DNA of 64,000 bases from Ardenticatenaceae bacterium (GTDB lineage: Bacteria; Chloroflexota; Anaerolineae; Promineifilales; Promineifilaceae). The notes below the pieces were generated by a model. The model was not told where the DNA came from. It ran no database searches and saw nothing but the letters and a program-made list of their open reading frames with translations. Where the stretch lies: NCBI GenBank assembly GCA_020634315.1, contig JACKBV010000025.1, positions 1 to 64,000 on the forward strand. The letters are read 5' to 3'. Shown one piece after another: positions 17,374 through 26,708 of the stretch (position 1 is its first letter; each line of letters begins with the position of its first letter). The translations under genes and the position numbers were made by a program.

Positions 17374-18042
17374 ATGTGCGGTCGTTTTGCATTATTAGCT
17401 CCCGGAGAAACCGTAGCCGATACGTTTCAGTTGGAAAGTGCGCCTGCTCCGCTCCCGCCGCGATACAATATTGCCCCGACGCAGCCCGTTTTGGCGGTGC
17501 GTCTGGCGCAGACAGGCAAACGCGAAGCAGCGTTGTTCCGTTGGGGTCTCATTCCTTCCTGGAGCAAAGACATTAGTATTGGCGCACGCATGATCAACGC
17601 CCGCGCCGAAACGGTCCCGGAAAAGCCTTCTTTTCGCACGGCCTTTAAGCGGCGGCGTTGTCTGATTCCAGCCAGTGGGTTTTATGAATGGCAAAAATTA
17701 AACGGCCGTAAACAAGCCATGTACATTCATCCCCAAGATGACGATTTATTCGCCTTCGCCGGATTGTGGGAGATATGGCAAGGGGCTGATGGCAGCCACC
17801 TGGAAACCTGTACGATTCTCACAACCACACCCAATGAACTGATGGCCCCCATTCACAACCGCATGCCTGTCATTTTGGAGCCAGCCGATTTTGATATGTG
17901 GCTTGCACCGGGAGATCATCCTGACCAGGCTTTGCATTTGTTACGGCCGTATCCCGCCGCAAAAATGGCCGCTTACCCCGTCAGCAGCCTCGTCAACAGT
18001 CCCGCCAATGACGTGCCTGAGTGCATTGCTCCCCTCGCCTGA
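17374..18042 (+). CDS. SRAP domain protein (YedK/HMCES type)
   Basis: 222 residues starting MCGRFAL; removal of Met exposes catalytic Cys2, which forms a thiazolidine cross-link with abasic sites in single-stranded DNA. Other signature residues are the Asn in RYNIAPTQ, MINARAET, Glu in IPASGFYEW and His in IHNRMPVIL. It shields abasic sites during replication and later releases itself. AAGGAA lies just upstream. The gene is followed two bases later by gmhB, so they form a transcriptional unit, though their roles look unrelated. Confidence 0.93.
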   Translation: MCGRFALLAPGETVADTFQLESAPAPLPPRYNIAPTQPVLAVRLAQTGKREAALFRWGLIPSWSKDISIGARMINARAETVPEKPSFRTAFKRRRCLIPASGFYEWQKLNGRKQAMYIHPQDDDLFAFAGLWEIWQGADGSHLETCTILTTTPNELMAPIHNRMPVILEPADFDMWLAPGDHPDQALHLLRPYPAAKMAAYPVSSLVNSPANDVPECIAPLA

Positions 18043-18044
18043 TT

Positions 18045-18599
18045 ATGACAAAAAAACACCCTGCCATTTTTCTTGACCGCGACGGCGTCATTATTGAAAA
18101 TCGCGCCAATTATGTTCGTTCTTGGGATGATGTGGAAATTTACCCGCAGGCGCTGCAAGCGTTAACGGCCGTTGCCCACAGCCCATACAAAATCATCATC
18201 GTCACCAACCAATCGGCCGTAGGACGCGGCATTATTTCGCTGGAAACGGCCCATGCCATTAATGAGCAGCTCTTGCAGATAATCAGGATGGGAAACGGCC
18301 GTGTTGACGGCGTCTTTATGTGCCCACACGCCCCAGAAGCACAATGCAATTGCCGCAAACCACAACCCGGTCTCCTTCTCCAGGCCGCCGCCCAGCATAA
18401 CATCGATTTAAGTGAATCCTACATGATTGGCGACGCACTTTCCGATCTGCAAGCAGGTTTGGCAGCTGGCGTTCCCAACGTCATCTTGTTACGCACCGGT
18501 CGTGGGCAAAAACAAGCCCAACTCCCTGCGGCCGCCGCTTTCCACCCCATTACACTCTGCGACACACTCGGCGACGCACTCAGCCACATCATCTTCTAA
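18045..18599 (+). CDS. gmhB: D-glycero-D-manno-heptose 1,7-bisphosphate phosphatase (HAD family)
   Basis: 184 residues. The HAD nucleophile motif FLDRDGVI has D11 and D13; IVTNQSAVGRG is motif II; and CPHAPEAQCNCRKP is the zinc site typical of GmhB, followed by GDALSDLQAG. The start at 18045 lies two bases after the SRAP stop. The enzyme removes one phosphate from heptose bisphosphate on the way to nucleotide-activated heptose. The next steps' genes hddA and gmhA are nearby at 20.4-22.0 kb, on the other strand. A strong hairpin ends the gene. A histidinol phosphatase role is the main alternative; the heptose neighbours make gmhB likelier. Confidence 0.88.
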   Translation: MTKKHPAIFLDRDGVIIENRANYVRSWDDVEIYPQALQALTAVAHSPYKIIIVTNQSAVGRGIISLETAHAINEQLLQIIRMGNGRVDGVFMCPHAPEAQCNCRKPQPGLLLQAAAQHNIDLSESYMIGDALSDLQAGLAAGVPNVILLRTGRGQKQAQLPAAAAFHPITLCDTLGDALSHIIF

Positions 18600-18601
18600 A
18601 C

Positions 18602-18632
18602 AAAAAGCCGACCTTATACACGGCCGGCTTTT
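18602..18632. terminator. Bidirectional intrinsic terminator
   Basis: AAAAAGCCGACC and GGCCGGCTTTT form a stem with one mismatch and an eight-base loop. An A run on one side and a T run on the other let it work for both converging genes, gmhB and the Wzc-like kinase. Confidence 0.85.
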
Positions 18633-18665
18633 ATCAACATCAAATATCAGCTTTTGCTGGCACCG

Positions 18666-20321
18666 TTAAACCGCTTTCTTCGTTTCTCCCCCCAACAAAC
18701 GTCGGCGCAGTTTGCCCGTTTCACCAGTTCCATTGCTATGCACATCTTTCCCATCTGCCTGATAAGGCTCTTTATAATAATAATAAGCACTATAACCCTG
18801 GCTCTTGGGAGATAACGAGTTCAAAACACAGCCAATCAGGTTAGTTCTCACTTCACCTAACTGCTTCACACTTTGCTTCAACTGTCCCTTACGGCTCTTA
18901 TTCGCTCGAATCACCAACAGAGCCGCGTCAACTTGCGTCGATAAAATAACAGCATCCGTCACTGATAACACAGGAGGGCTGTCAAAAATGACGTAGTCAT
19001 ACTGCTTTAACAACGCATCGAGCAACATTTTCATTTTCTTCGACCCAAGCAGTTCCGATGGGTTAGGTGGAATAAGCCCACTTGTCAGCAGTTGCAACCC
19101 CTCCACGCGCGTTGACTGAACCGAGTCATTGATCAACAGACGAATCTCTTCCTCACGTTTTGTCGCATCAAAATCTAACAGCAAGTTTGTCAACCCACGC
19201 TTATTGGGTAAATCAAACATCTCATGCTGCGATGGCAACCGCAAATCCGAATCAATCAACAAGACATTAAATCCAGCCTGCGCCAAAACCACCGCCAGAT
19301 TTGCCGAAGTCGTACTTTTCCCCTCGCCCGGTATCGAACTTGTAATTAACAGTGAACGATTCGGGTTATCAACCGAGGTGTATTGAATACCTGTCCGCAA
19401 AATACGAAATGCTTCCGAGACAGGCGCACGGGGATGGCTAATGGTTACTAAGCGATGATTTTCATCACTCTTAATATCTGCAATCCCAGCCAACGTAGGC
19501 AGCTCAGTTAATTTCATCACGACATTCTCGGTTTTAATTGTGTCATCCAAATATTCCATGATATAGGCGGCAGACGCAGATAACACAAACCCAATCCCCG
19601 ATGCAATAATGATCGTAATTAAGGGATTTGGATTAACCGGGTTGTAAGGGAAATTAGCGTTTTCGATAATTTGAACAGTGTTTGTTGCCCCTTGTTCTGT
19701 GCTGGCTAACAAAGTCGTATAGTTAGTTTCAAGCGTGCGCAAACTGCTTTCCATTTCTGCAATTTCAGTTTGTGCGCGAGCAATATCGCGGGCACTTGTC
19801 AAATTGCCCAATTCCTCTTGCTTCGCCGCCAATTGATCGCGCGTTTCCACAATGGCCGTCTCATAATTCGATAACAACTCATTGACAAATGTATTCTCTT
19901 CGGCCTGAGAAGTTGGGCTGCGCAAGACAAGCTGTCGCGCTAATTCGGCCGCTACAGCCTGAGCGCGTGCTTGATCGGTATCGGTAACGATAATTTCAAT
20001 GATATTTGTACCCGTCAATTGGCGCACAACAATATCTTTTGGTAGACGATCCAACCCCAGCGCTTCAAGAGCATCATTACGTACAGAGGCACGATTCGCC
20101 AGATTAACATATCCGGCGGCCAGTTGCTGCGTAATATACAAATCATTGTTGGAGGGGTTGGGATTTTCAATTGCATTACCAATCATGAGGGCTGTTGTTG
20201 ATCGGTATACATCTGGCTGCTGTTGTGTTGCCCAAAAGCTGGAAATGCCCGCTACCAGGGTAGCCGAAACAATCAGCCACCACCATTTGAGTAACGGTGT
20301 AAAGTATTCCCTAATTTCCAT
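18666..20321 (-). CDS. Wzc-like polysaccharide co-polymerase with BY-kinase domain
   Basis: 551 residues. The N-terminal Wzz domain has membrane segments near 12-32 and 234-254 enclosing an extracellular coiled region (150-205). The cytoplasmic tyrosine kinase has Walker A SSIPGEGKST (328-337), Walker A' VLLIDSDLRLP (353-363), Walker B YVIFDSPP (about 440), and a tyrosine cluster, YSAYYYYKEPY, near the C-terminus as the autophosphorylation site. It controls chain length and export of a Wzy-type polysaccharide. The join of both domains in one chain is the proteobacterial/actinobacterial layout. It is the last gene of the large minus-strand locus. Base composition is more AT-rich than flanking genes, and the ACGGCCGT motif is absent. 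Confidence 0.92.
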   Translation of the reverse strand: MEIREYFTPLLKWWWLIVSATLVAGISSFWATQQQPDVYRSTTALMIGNAIENPNPSNNDLYITQQLAAGYVNLANRASVRNDALEALGLDRLPKDIVVRQLTGTNIIEIIVTDTDQARAQAVAAELARQLVLRSPTSQAEENTFVNELLSNYETAIVETRDQLAAKQEELGNLTSARDIARAQTEIAEMESSLRTLETNYTTLLASTEQGATNTVQIIENANFPYNPVNPNPLITIIIASGIGFVLSASAAYIMEYLDDTIKTENVVMKLTELPTLAGIADIKSDENHRLVTISHPRAPVSEAFRILRTGIQYTSVDNPNRSLLITSSIPGEGKSTTSANLAVVLAQAGFNVLLIDSDLRLPSQHEMFDLPNKRGLTNLLLDFDATKREEEIRLLINDSVQSTRVEGLQLLTSGLIPPNPSELLGSKKMKMLLDALLKQYDYVIFDSPPVLSVTDAVILSTQVDAALLVIRANKSRKGQLKQSVKQLGEVRTNLIGCVLNSLSPKSQGYSAYYYYKEPYQADGKDVHSNGTGETGKLRRRLLGGETKKAV

Positions 20322-20381
20322 CCGCTGTTCCTAAAAGTACCTTATATTCGTTTTGACCGGATTATCGCCTTGTATTATAGA

Positions 20382-20942
20382 TTATTCGGCTATTTCCCGC
20401 AGTACCTTTGTAATTAAGTGTTCAAAAACCAGATGGATGTCTTCAACCTGCTCAATACAATCGCTCGGTACGTGCAATTGCAAGTCAACCATCGGCCCTA
20501 ATTTACCGGCGCTAAACCCTGTAAAGCCTATCGTGGTGGCTCCTTTTTCATTAGCCAGTTCAATGGCTTTGAGGACGTTAGGGGAATTACCGCTGGTGGA
20601 AATACCGATGACAACATCGCCTGGTTGAACCAGGTTTGCCAATTGCAAGGCAAACACGTTCTCATACCCATCATCATTTGCATAGGCGGAGAGGATAGCC
20701 ATGTTATCTGTCAGACCTATCGCCTTGTAATGAGGCCAATTGGGGCGGCGCGTGTTTTTTGCCAGGTCACAAACAAAATGGGAAGCCGTTGAGGCGCTGC
20801 CACCATTTCCCATGATGAAAACTTGACGGCCGTTTACACGAGCATCATGCAGAACTTTAATTGCCTCTTCAATGGGCGCATCATCAATCTGATCCAGCGT
20901 ATTCTTTAATTCATCAAAATATGCACGCACGCGATTCGTCAT
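20382..20942 (-). CDS. gmhA: Phosphoheptose isomerase-like SIS protein
   Basis: 186 residues with a SIS fold. MGNGGSASTASHFVCDLAKN is the sugar-phosphate site, and ISTSGNSPNVLKAIE is the second half. GmhA turns sedoheptulose 7-phosphate into D-glycero-D-manno-heptose 7-phosphate, the substrate of the kinase encoded directly upstream (hddA). GAGGAA lies seven bases from the ATG. Together with gmhB at 18045 it gives three of four enzymes for GDP-heptose. Other sugar isomerases of the SIS family are possible but less likely in this company. Confidence 0.9.
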   Translation of the reverse strand: MTNRVRAYFDELKNTLDQIDDAPIEEAIKVLHDARVNGRQVFIMGNGGSASTASHFVCDLAKNTRRPNWPHYKAIGLTDNMAILSAYANDDGYENVFALQLANLVQPGDVVIGISTSGNSPNVLKAIELANEKGATTIGFTGFSAGKLGPMVDLQLHVPSDCIEQVEDIHLVFEHLITKVLREIAE

Positions 20943-20984
20943 AATACTTCCTCACTTATAGAATTTATGGCCTACACCATCGCC

Positions 20985-21962
20985 TTAGCGATGATAATCA
21001 AAAATCACCTTACTGCCATCCTGGCCTAATTTGAACGGCAACTCTTGAAGATGATTCAGCGCATGGCGCACATCCTCTTGCGTCCCATTCTTGCAATACA
21101 ACAACATAAAACCGCCCCCACCTGCACCGGCAATCTTGCCGCCAATAGCGCCAGCTTCACGGGCAATTTCATACATTTCATCCAAGGTATTATTGCTGAT
21201 CTGGCTGGCAAGCTGTTTCTTCAACAGCCAACTCTCATGCAAAAGATGCCCAATTGCATCCACATTACCCTCTAACAGCTCATTGCGCACACGGTAAGTG
21301 ATTTTCTTCATTTCATCCAGCACATATGCGCGATCAACAATATTTTCTTTCTGTTCCGCCAAAATCCGATCTGCTTTACGCGTCATACCGGTGAAGAACA
21401 GCAACAAATTGTCATTGAGTTGGCGCTGCGTTTTCGGCGACAAAGTCAATGTATGGGGGATAATGTCGCCGTTGGTTTTAAATTCCATAAAACGCAGCCC
21501 ACCATAAGCAGCAATATATTGATCTTGAATACCAATTGGGCTGCCAAGGATGTCTCGCTCGATTTTGCAAGCCTCTTCAGCAAGCTTGTTCGCCAATACC
21601 AATTCTCGTTGATATGAATACATGGCATGCAGCGACCCAACTGTTACCGTACTGGACGACCCTAAACCGGAACCTTCTGAGGGAATATCCCCCATTGTGG
21701 TAATTTCAACACCATTTCTAATGCCAGTAATGCGCAGGGCTTCACGAATCAGTTCATGCTGTAACTCATCAACGTCATCGACCATCTCTGTGCGGGTATA
21801 ACCCACACGAAGTTTGTCATCAAAGCGGTTTTTAATCGTGACAAAAATATATTTGTCAATTGCGGAACTGAGGACACAACCGCCATGTTCGAGATAGTAG
21901 GAGGGGAAGTCTGTGCCACCGCCAAATAAACTTACGCGCAAAGGTGTTTGAATAATAATCAT
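20985..21962 (-). CDS. hddA: D-glycero-alpha-D-manno-heptose 7-phosphate kinase-like GHMP kinase
   Basis: 325 residues. The N-terminal TPLRVSLFGGGTDFPSYY and the ATP loop SEGSGLGSSSTVTVGSLHA are the HddA-type GHMP kinase motifs; the C-terminal KIAGAGGGGFMLLY completes them. It would phosphorylate C1 of heptose 7-phosphate in the GDP-D-glycero-alpha-D-manno-heptose route. That route serves S-layer glycans and capsules, not LPS core. AAAGGA precedes the ATG. It pairs with gmhA 42 bases downstream. The guanylyltransferase hddC is not in the window. There are no ACGGCCGT copies in this gene. Confidence 0.9.
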   Translation of the reverse strand: MIIIQTPLRVSLFGGGTDFPSYYLEHGGCVLSSAIDKYIFVTIKNRFDDKLRVGYTRTEMVDDVDELQHELIREALRITGIRNGVEITTMGDIPSEGSGLGSSSTVTVGSLHAMYSYQRELVLANKLAEEACKIERDILGSPIGIQDQYIAAYGGLRFMEFKTNGDIIPHTLTLSPKTQRQLNDNLLLFFTGMTRKADRILAEQKENIVDRAYVLDEMKKITYRVRNELLEGNVDAIGHLLHESWLLKKQLASQISNNTLDEMYEIAREAGAIGGKIAGAGGGGFMLLYCKNGTQEDVRHALNHLQELPFKLGQDGSKVIFDYHR

Positions 21963-22103
21963 GATAAATCCTTTCTGCGATATTTATCCCTCAACACAAA
22001 AAAGCAACAACCGAATGGTTCTCCTATGGAACTTCGGGGATGGTAATTTCGGTTGACCAATTGTGCAGAGGGTACTAGAAGATGGAGCTTTTTTGCCTCT
22101 GAC

Positions 22104-23336
22104 TTAAGATTTATACGAGTTGTGCAAGTGCATTGACGGTTTTTGGGCTTCGTGAATGACTTCCCGATAAATCTCTTCTAGTCTTTGGGCAACGTTTATC
22201 CAGTTATGATAGGTTTCAACGTAAGTACGCCCCGCTTGTCCAACTTGATATTGTTGGTGGGGATTGTTTAACAGCGACACAATTTGTTGGGCAAAGTCTG
22301 TCGGCTGTTCGGCTACTAACACATCTTGACCGGGCTTCAATTGTAGTGACGCGGTGGCTTGGGGCGTTGTGACAACAGGTGTCGCGCAGGCCATCGCTTC
22401 TAATACTTTGTTTTGAATCCCGGCATTATAGGTAATGGGCGCTACTGCCAAAGTTGCTCTTTGTAGATAAGGGGGCAATTCTGGCACAGTGCCGGTCACA
22501 TCAATGTTTGGGTGCTGTGCTAACGCGAGAATATCTCGCGTGGGGTCTTTACCCACTATTTGCAAGCGAGCGTCAGGGCGTTCTTGCCACACGTAGGGCA
22601 TGATCTTATCGACCATGTGGGTAGCCATGGTGATGTTTGCATGGTAGCTCATTTTGCCGCTGATGATGAGTGTGGCGGCTTCACGGGAAACGGCCGTATC
22701 CGGGTAAAAATATTGCAGCGCCACCCCATTGGGTATCACCTCAATCGGCGGCGTTGACCCATTCTCGCTCAACGAAGTCAATATTTGTTTGTCAGTTGGC
22801 GAAGTTACCAACACCCGATCAAACTGATTAACCAGCCACCCTTCATACCGCTCCGTCCGCTTCAAATCCAGGCGACTGCGCCAGCGACGCAGCCGATCCG
22901 TGCTTTGGGCAGACGCTTGCCGAAACAGGTGGGTGATACAATCCACACTGTCCCACACAACCGGAATGTTACTGTGCTGCTTAAAATACAAGCCATACCG
23001 CGCACCACGCAAATGCTCGACATGCACAACATCATAGCTTGCATCATTTAAGAATGGCTCTACCAAAGCCGGCTGCCACGAATAAACACTCTGTAAGGGA
23101 TCACGAGTAGGCAAAACTTGGGCACAATTCCAGAGGGAACGCCATCCGGGCATGTGAATGGTATGCACGACGTCGCAAAATTCACGCAGATGCTCAATAT
23201 CAGATTGTTCTGCTTCGTTTGTCCACAAAGTTAAAACAGTGACCTGGTGTCCCCGCTCAGCCAAAGACCGTATCATGTTATACGGCCGTACACGCACCAA
23301 ATTAGGGACATATGGCACAATAAACAATATTTTCAT
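22104..23336 (-). CDS. GT4 glycosyltransferase
   Basis: 410 residues, GT-B fold. It starts MKILFIVPYVPNLVRVRPYN, an acceptor-domain beginning, with the donor part ending in NAGIQNKVLEAMACATPVVT, the usual E-x-x-A-x-G/A-x-P-V region. It adds a sugar to a growing lipid-linked glycan at the cytoplasmic membrane face; donor and linkage are unknown. It is separated from hddA by 141 bases holding a weak AACCGAA/TTCGGTT inverted repeat. It is divergent from the secreted propeller gene at 23513. Confidence 0.85.
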   Translation of the reverse strand: MKILFIVPYVPNLVRVRPYNMIRSLAERGHQVTVLTLWTNEAEQSDIEHLREFCDVVHTIHMPGWRSLWNCAQVLPTRDPLQSVYSWQPALVEPFLNDASYDVVHVEHLRGARYGLYFKQHSNIPVVWDSVDCITHLFRQASAQSTDRLRRWRSRLDLKRTERYEGWLVNQFDRVLVTSPTDKQILTSLSENGSTPPIEVIPNGVALQYFYPDTAVSREAATLIISGKMSYHANITMATHMVDKIMPYVWQERPDARLQIVGKDPTRDILALAQHPNIDVTGTVPELPPYLQRATLAVAPITYNAGIQNKVLEAMACATPVVTTPQATASLQLKPGQDVLVAEQPTDFAQQIVSLLNNPHQQYQVGQAGRTYVETYHNWINVAQRLEEIYREVIHEAQKPSMHLHNSYKS

Positions 23337-23435
23337 AGATTTCTTCAGTTTATATTAGATGAGGGCATCTGCGCCATGCCCCTATAAGGATTATGGTAAA
23401 AAGGTACCATTTTTAACTTAACAACAGCCTTACAA

Positions 23436-23465
23436 TTGACATCAGCAAAACATTCAGCCTACAAT
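23436..23465 (+). promoter_or_regulatory. Sigma70-type promoter of the PQQ-propeller gene
   Basis: TTGACA at 23436-23441 and TACAAT at 23460-23465 with an 18-base spacer, 47 bases upstream of the start codon. AAGGGG at 23501-23506 serves as the ribosome-binding site. Confidence 0.6.
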
Positions 23466-23512
23466 ACGCCTCGTTCTTTACTAAACTAGACAGACACATA
23501 AAGGGGACAAAT

Positions 23513-26500
23513 ATGCGAAAACCAGTTTTTCTACTGGCCCTGCTATTCCTTCTCACCCTGGTGTCTCCCCTCGCAGCCACATCATCTCCACGAGACCAGG
23601 CAAATCTTCCCAACGTAACTTCCGACCCATTTCCCACCCAAACAATTGACAATCTACCAACATTAGATCAAGCAAACATTCTCGCAACATGGGAAGGCGA
23701 AAATAGCTGGCCCACCTTGGCGGCTAACAACGAAAGAACTTCTTGGACACCAGAAGAAGTATCTGGCAATCTGAAACCTCTCTGGTACCTACCAATTGAA
23801 CCTTATATTTCTCAGCGCGTACAAATCATCGCCGCGTATGATACCTTGTATATCGCCACGGCAAAGGGTCTCTACACGCTGAACGCAGATACGGGAGCCA
23901 AAGGCTGGGTTTACCCGACAGAGCTGCCATTGGGACATTCCCCCACAGTACAAGATGGGGTTGTCTACGTTGGCGGCCTCGACCGCAAAATTCACGCCAT
24001 TGACGCCTTCGACGGAGATGGTTTGTGGACATACGAAGCGGAAGCGGGTTTTGTCACCAACCCACTCGTTGCCGATGGCAAAGTATTTGCCGGAAGCCGT
24101 GATGGCTATTTTTATGCACTCAATGCAAGCAACGGCCATTTAATCTGGCGCTATAAGACAGACGGCCCAATCACCTACTCCGCTGCATACAAAGATGGCG
24201 TTGTCTACTTCGCCTCTAACGACAGCTACGCCTATGCGCTAAATGGGCAAACGGGCGCACTCGTCTGGAAGTCGAGCAAATTACCAGGGGCGGGTTTCCA
24301 ATCCTGGTGGCCGGTCATTTACGAGAATCGTGTCATCTTCTCCGGCAGCAACAACTATCGCACTTCCATTCAACCAGGCGGCGGGTTCCAGTTTGTCGAA
24401 CTTGAGCGTGATGATGTTTACCCCAATCACGCTACCGATCCTCGTGGCACGCTCATTGGCGGCTTGGGAACGGCCGCTGGCGATTGGGCGCCAGGAACCG
24501 TCACGGTAAACGCCTCGCGCATTTACCAATACTTCAACAACAAACCGTGGCGTCAATCCGTCTTTGTGCTCAACCGCAACAATGGGCAGTCCGCCGAGAC
24601 AGCGCCCGTTTTATGGACCGGCACACACAGTAATTCGCGTTACCCACCAGTCATTGGGGCAGATGGCGTGCTTTACCAGCAGAACAACTACATGTCGGAT
24701 CCATACATTGCTGGCGGGCAAATATCGGGCTGGCAGCCAGGCGTCAATTACATCAGCGTCATCAGCTCCGACTGGGCGGCCGTTGACGAGCCGCACGGAT
24801 ACTCGGCCGGTGGCGACCTCATTTACTGGAACTTGTGTTGCGACCGACAAATTGGAGCCATTGACATCACCGTTCCCAACAGTGTGTTTGCGGATCGGTA
24901 CAGTGATGGCATTCGCCCGCCCACAGGCGGTGTTGATTCCAGCCGTGAGTGGATCTACTTTGGCTACAACCTGGACACGATCATTCCCAATTACAACCAG
25001 CTTTACCATCTGAGCGACACCAAATCTTACGCCTCTTTTGGCAGCGATTTGGGCGCTAACGGGGCAGCCAGTGGCAATGGGGATTATGGGTATCATGGGG
25101 ACACCAATGCCCCTATCCCCTACAATGGCAAGATTTATGTGCATCGGGGCAATTCGATCATCGCCTTTACCAATACCACAGCACCCCCGCAAGAACTGTC
25201 CATGTTCGCCACTGTTTCTGTCCAAGATGAAAGCAGCAGCTTTGGCGCGGCTTACCTTAACGAACTGCTGGAAACTGAGATTGAAGAGATTGTCGCCGCG
25301 GGACATTTACGGCCAGCTTACACAACGCATGGCATTTTTGACTTGCGCAGTCGGCATGACTGTGGCGATAACCTGACAGATTATTGGTCGAACCCTGGGG
25401 AAACGTTGGTTATTTTGCTGGAAGCGCTTCCTTATCTGTCACCCTCATTACAGCAAAGTGTACGCACGTATTTGCAAAGCGAATTCACCAATTATCCGCC
25501 GTATCAATATAACCACATTGGCTGGAGCGGCGCGGCACGCGAAATCTTTGATGTGCCGCCCGAAGCAAATATTTCCGGCAATCTCAATCCGCAAAACAAG
25601 AATTTTACTTACAAAAACAGCGGCGGTTGGGAAGGCGTTGGCGTATGGGGACGAAATCCGTATGCGTTTTACGCGCTGTGGAAATACGCAGAAGCCTTTG
25701 GCAATGCGGGCACGATTCTTAACAATGCAGATGATGCGTTTTGGGAAGAGTTTAATGACAGACCGGCGGATTCGCTGCTGACAAAAATGCCGCATGTGCA
25801 TAATGCTTACATTGCCGGGATGTGGGGCTTTCTGGAGCTGCAATCATTGGCAGGCGTGTCGCCATCTAGCCAGGTGCAAAATGAGCTAAACCGGTTGTTG
25901 AATCTGCGCGTCAATACGTTTACGAAGGATTCTGCTTATGCGCCCTACGGACGAGATAATACGGTTAAGGCTTACTGCCGCACGTTGAATATTGCTAACA
26001 ATTTTATGTTTATGGTGCCAGAGTTGGCGGCGCATCTGCGGACGCATAAGTTGAATGCTGTGCAAACGGCCGTTTCCGATTACGAAACCCTGGCCCCCAA
26101 CTGGTTTGTCACACTCAACACCGACGGCTTTGCAGAAAACGCCGTCAACACCCTCTACGACACCTATGGGCTGTTCCTGGCGAAAGCCTTGATTTTGGGT
26201 GAATCGGGCGCCGAGTTGGAACGGTATCTGGATGTACCGGCATTCCCGGTGGGCGACCTTTACTATGTGCAAAAGCTTGTCTGGACGCTGGCGAACAGCA
26301 TCCCGGATTTCTCGTTATCGGTGACGCCGACCACACACGCGATTAAGGCAGGGGAAACGGCCGTTTACACCATCCACCTCCAACCCGGCAACGATTTCAG
26401 TGACAACGTCACACTCAGCACAAACACACCAGGCGGCATCAACATCTCTCTGAGCAACAACAACGTCACCCTTCCCGCTCAAGTCACCTTAACCGTTGTT

Positions 26501-26644
26501 GATCTTCACAACAGCTCATTCGAAGACACATTGACCTACAACATAACAATCACAGCCAGTGGTGGCGATGTTACACGCCAACGTACCATCAAACTGATCA
26601 TCAACCCCAAATACAGTCACCTACCCATCATCTACCACCAATAA
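23513..26644 (+). CDS. Secreted PQQ-type beta-propeller protein
   Basis: 1043 residues. A signal peptide (MRKPVFLLALLFLLTLVSP...) is followed by a seven- or eight-bladed PQQ/BamB-like propeller (about 80-540) with repeated blades such as VVYVGGLDRKIHAIDAFDG and KVFAGSRDGYFYALNASNG. Next comes an alpha-rich domain (about 560-930) of unknown type, then an Ig-like domain, SLSVTPTTHAIKAGETAVY and on, near 940-1030. The C-terminus KYSHLPIIYHQ resembles the LPI[IV] tail of the next protein. It is probably exported and bound to the surface; enzyme activity or mere binding cannot be told. It is oriented opposite to the glycan genes around it, with its own promoter. Confidence 0.8.
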   Translation: MRKPVFLLALLFLLTLVSPLAATSSPRDQANLPNVTSDPFPTQTIDNLPTLDQANILATWEGENSWPTLAANNERTSWTPEEVSGNLKPLWYLPIEPYISQRVQIIAAYDTLYIATAKGLYTLNADTGAKGWVYPTELPLGHSPTVQDGVVYVGGLDRKIHAIDAFDGDGLWTYEAEAGFVTNPLVADGKVFAGSRDGYFYALNASNGHLIWRYKTDGPITYSAAYKDGVVYFASNDSYAYALNGQTGALVWKSSKLPGAGFQSWWPVIYENRVIFSGSNNYRTSIQPGGGFQFVELERDDVYPNHATDPRGTLIGGLGTAAGDWAPGTVTVNASRIYQYFNNKPWRQSVFVLNRNNGQSAETAPVLWTGTHSNSRYPPVIGADGVLYQQNNYMSDPYIAGGQISGWQPGVNYISVISSDWAAVDEPHGYSAGGDLIYWNLCCDRQIGAIDITVPNSVFADRYSDGIRPPTGGVDSSREWIYFGYNLDTIIPNYNQLYHLSDTKSYASFGSDLGANGAASGNGDYGYHGDTNAPIPYNGKIYVHRGNSIIAFTNTTAPPQELSMFATVSVQDESSSFGAAYLNELLETEIEEIVAAGHLRPAYTTHGIFDLRSRHDCGDNLTDYWSNPGETLVILLEALPYLSPSLQQSVRTYLQSEFTNYPPYQYNHIGWSGAAREIFDVPPEANISGNLNPQNKNFTYKNSGGWEGVGVWGRNPYAFYALWKYAEAFGNAGTILNNADDAFWEEFNDRPADSLLTKMPHVHNAYIAGMWGFLELQSLAGVSPSSQVQNELNRLLNLRVNTFTKDSAYAPYGRDNTVKAYCRTLNIANNFMFMVPELAAHLRTHKLNAVQTAVSDYETLAPNWFVTLNTDGFAENAVNTLYDTYGLFLAKALILGESGAELERYLDVPAFPVGDLYYVQKLVWTLANSIPDFSLSVTPTTHAIKAGETAVYTIHLQPGNDFSDNVTLSTNTPGGINISLSNNNVTLPAQVTLTVVDLHNSSFEDTLTYNITITASGGDVTRQRTIKLIINPKYSHLPIIYHQ

Positions 26645-26660
26645 GTCACCTATACGGCAA

Positions 26661-26690
26661 GGCGGTGCTGTGCTTCGGCACAGCACCGCC
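26661..26690 (+). terminator. UUCG-tetraloop terminator
   Basis: GGCGGTGCTGTGC (26661-26673), TTCG loop, GCACAGCACCGCC (26678-26690): a perfect 13-bp stem closed by an extra-stable C(UUCG)G tetraloop, 17 bases after the propeller stop. Only a weak T-rich tail (TCGTCTT) follows, so some read-through into the next gene is likely. Confidence 0.85.
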
Positions 26691-26708
26691 TCGTCTTCAG
26701 GCATACCG

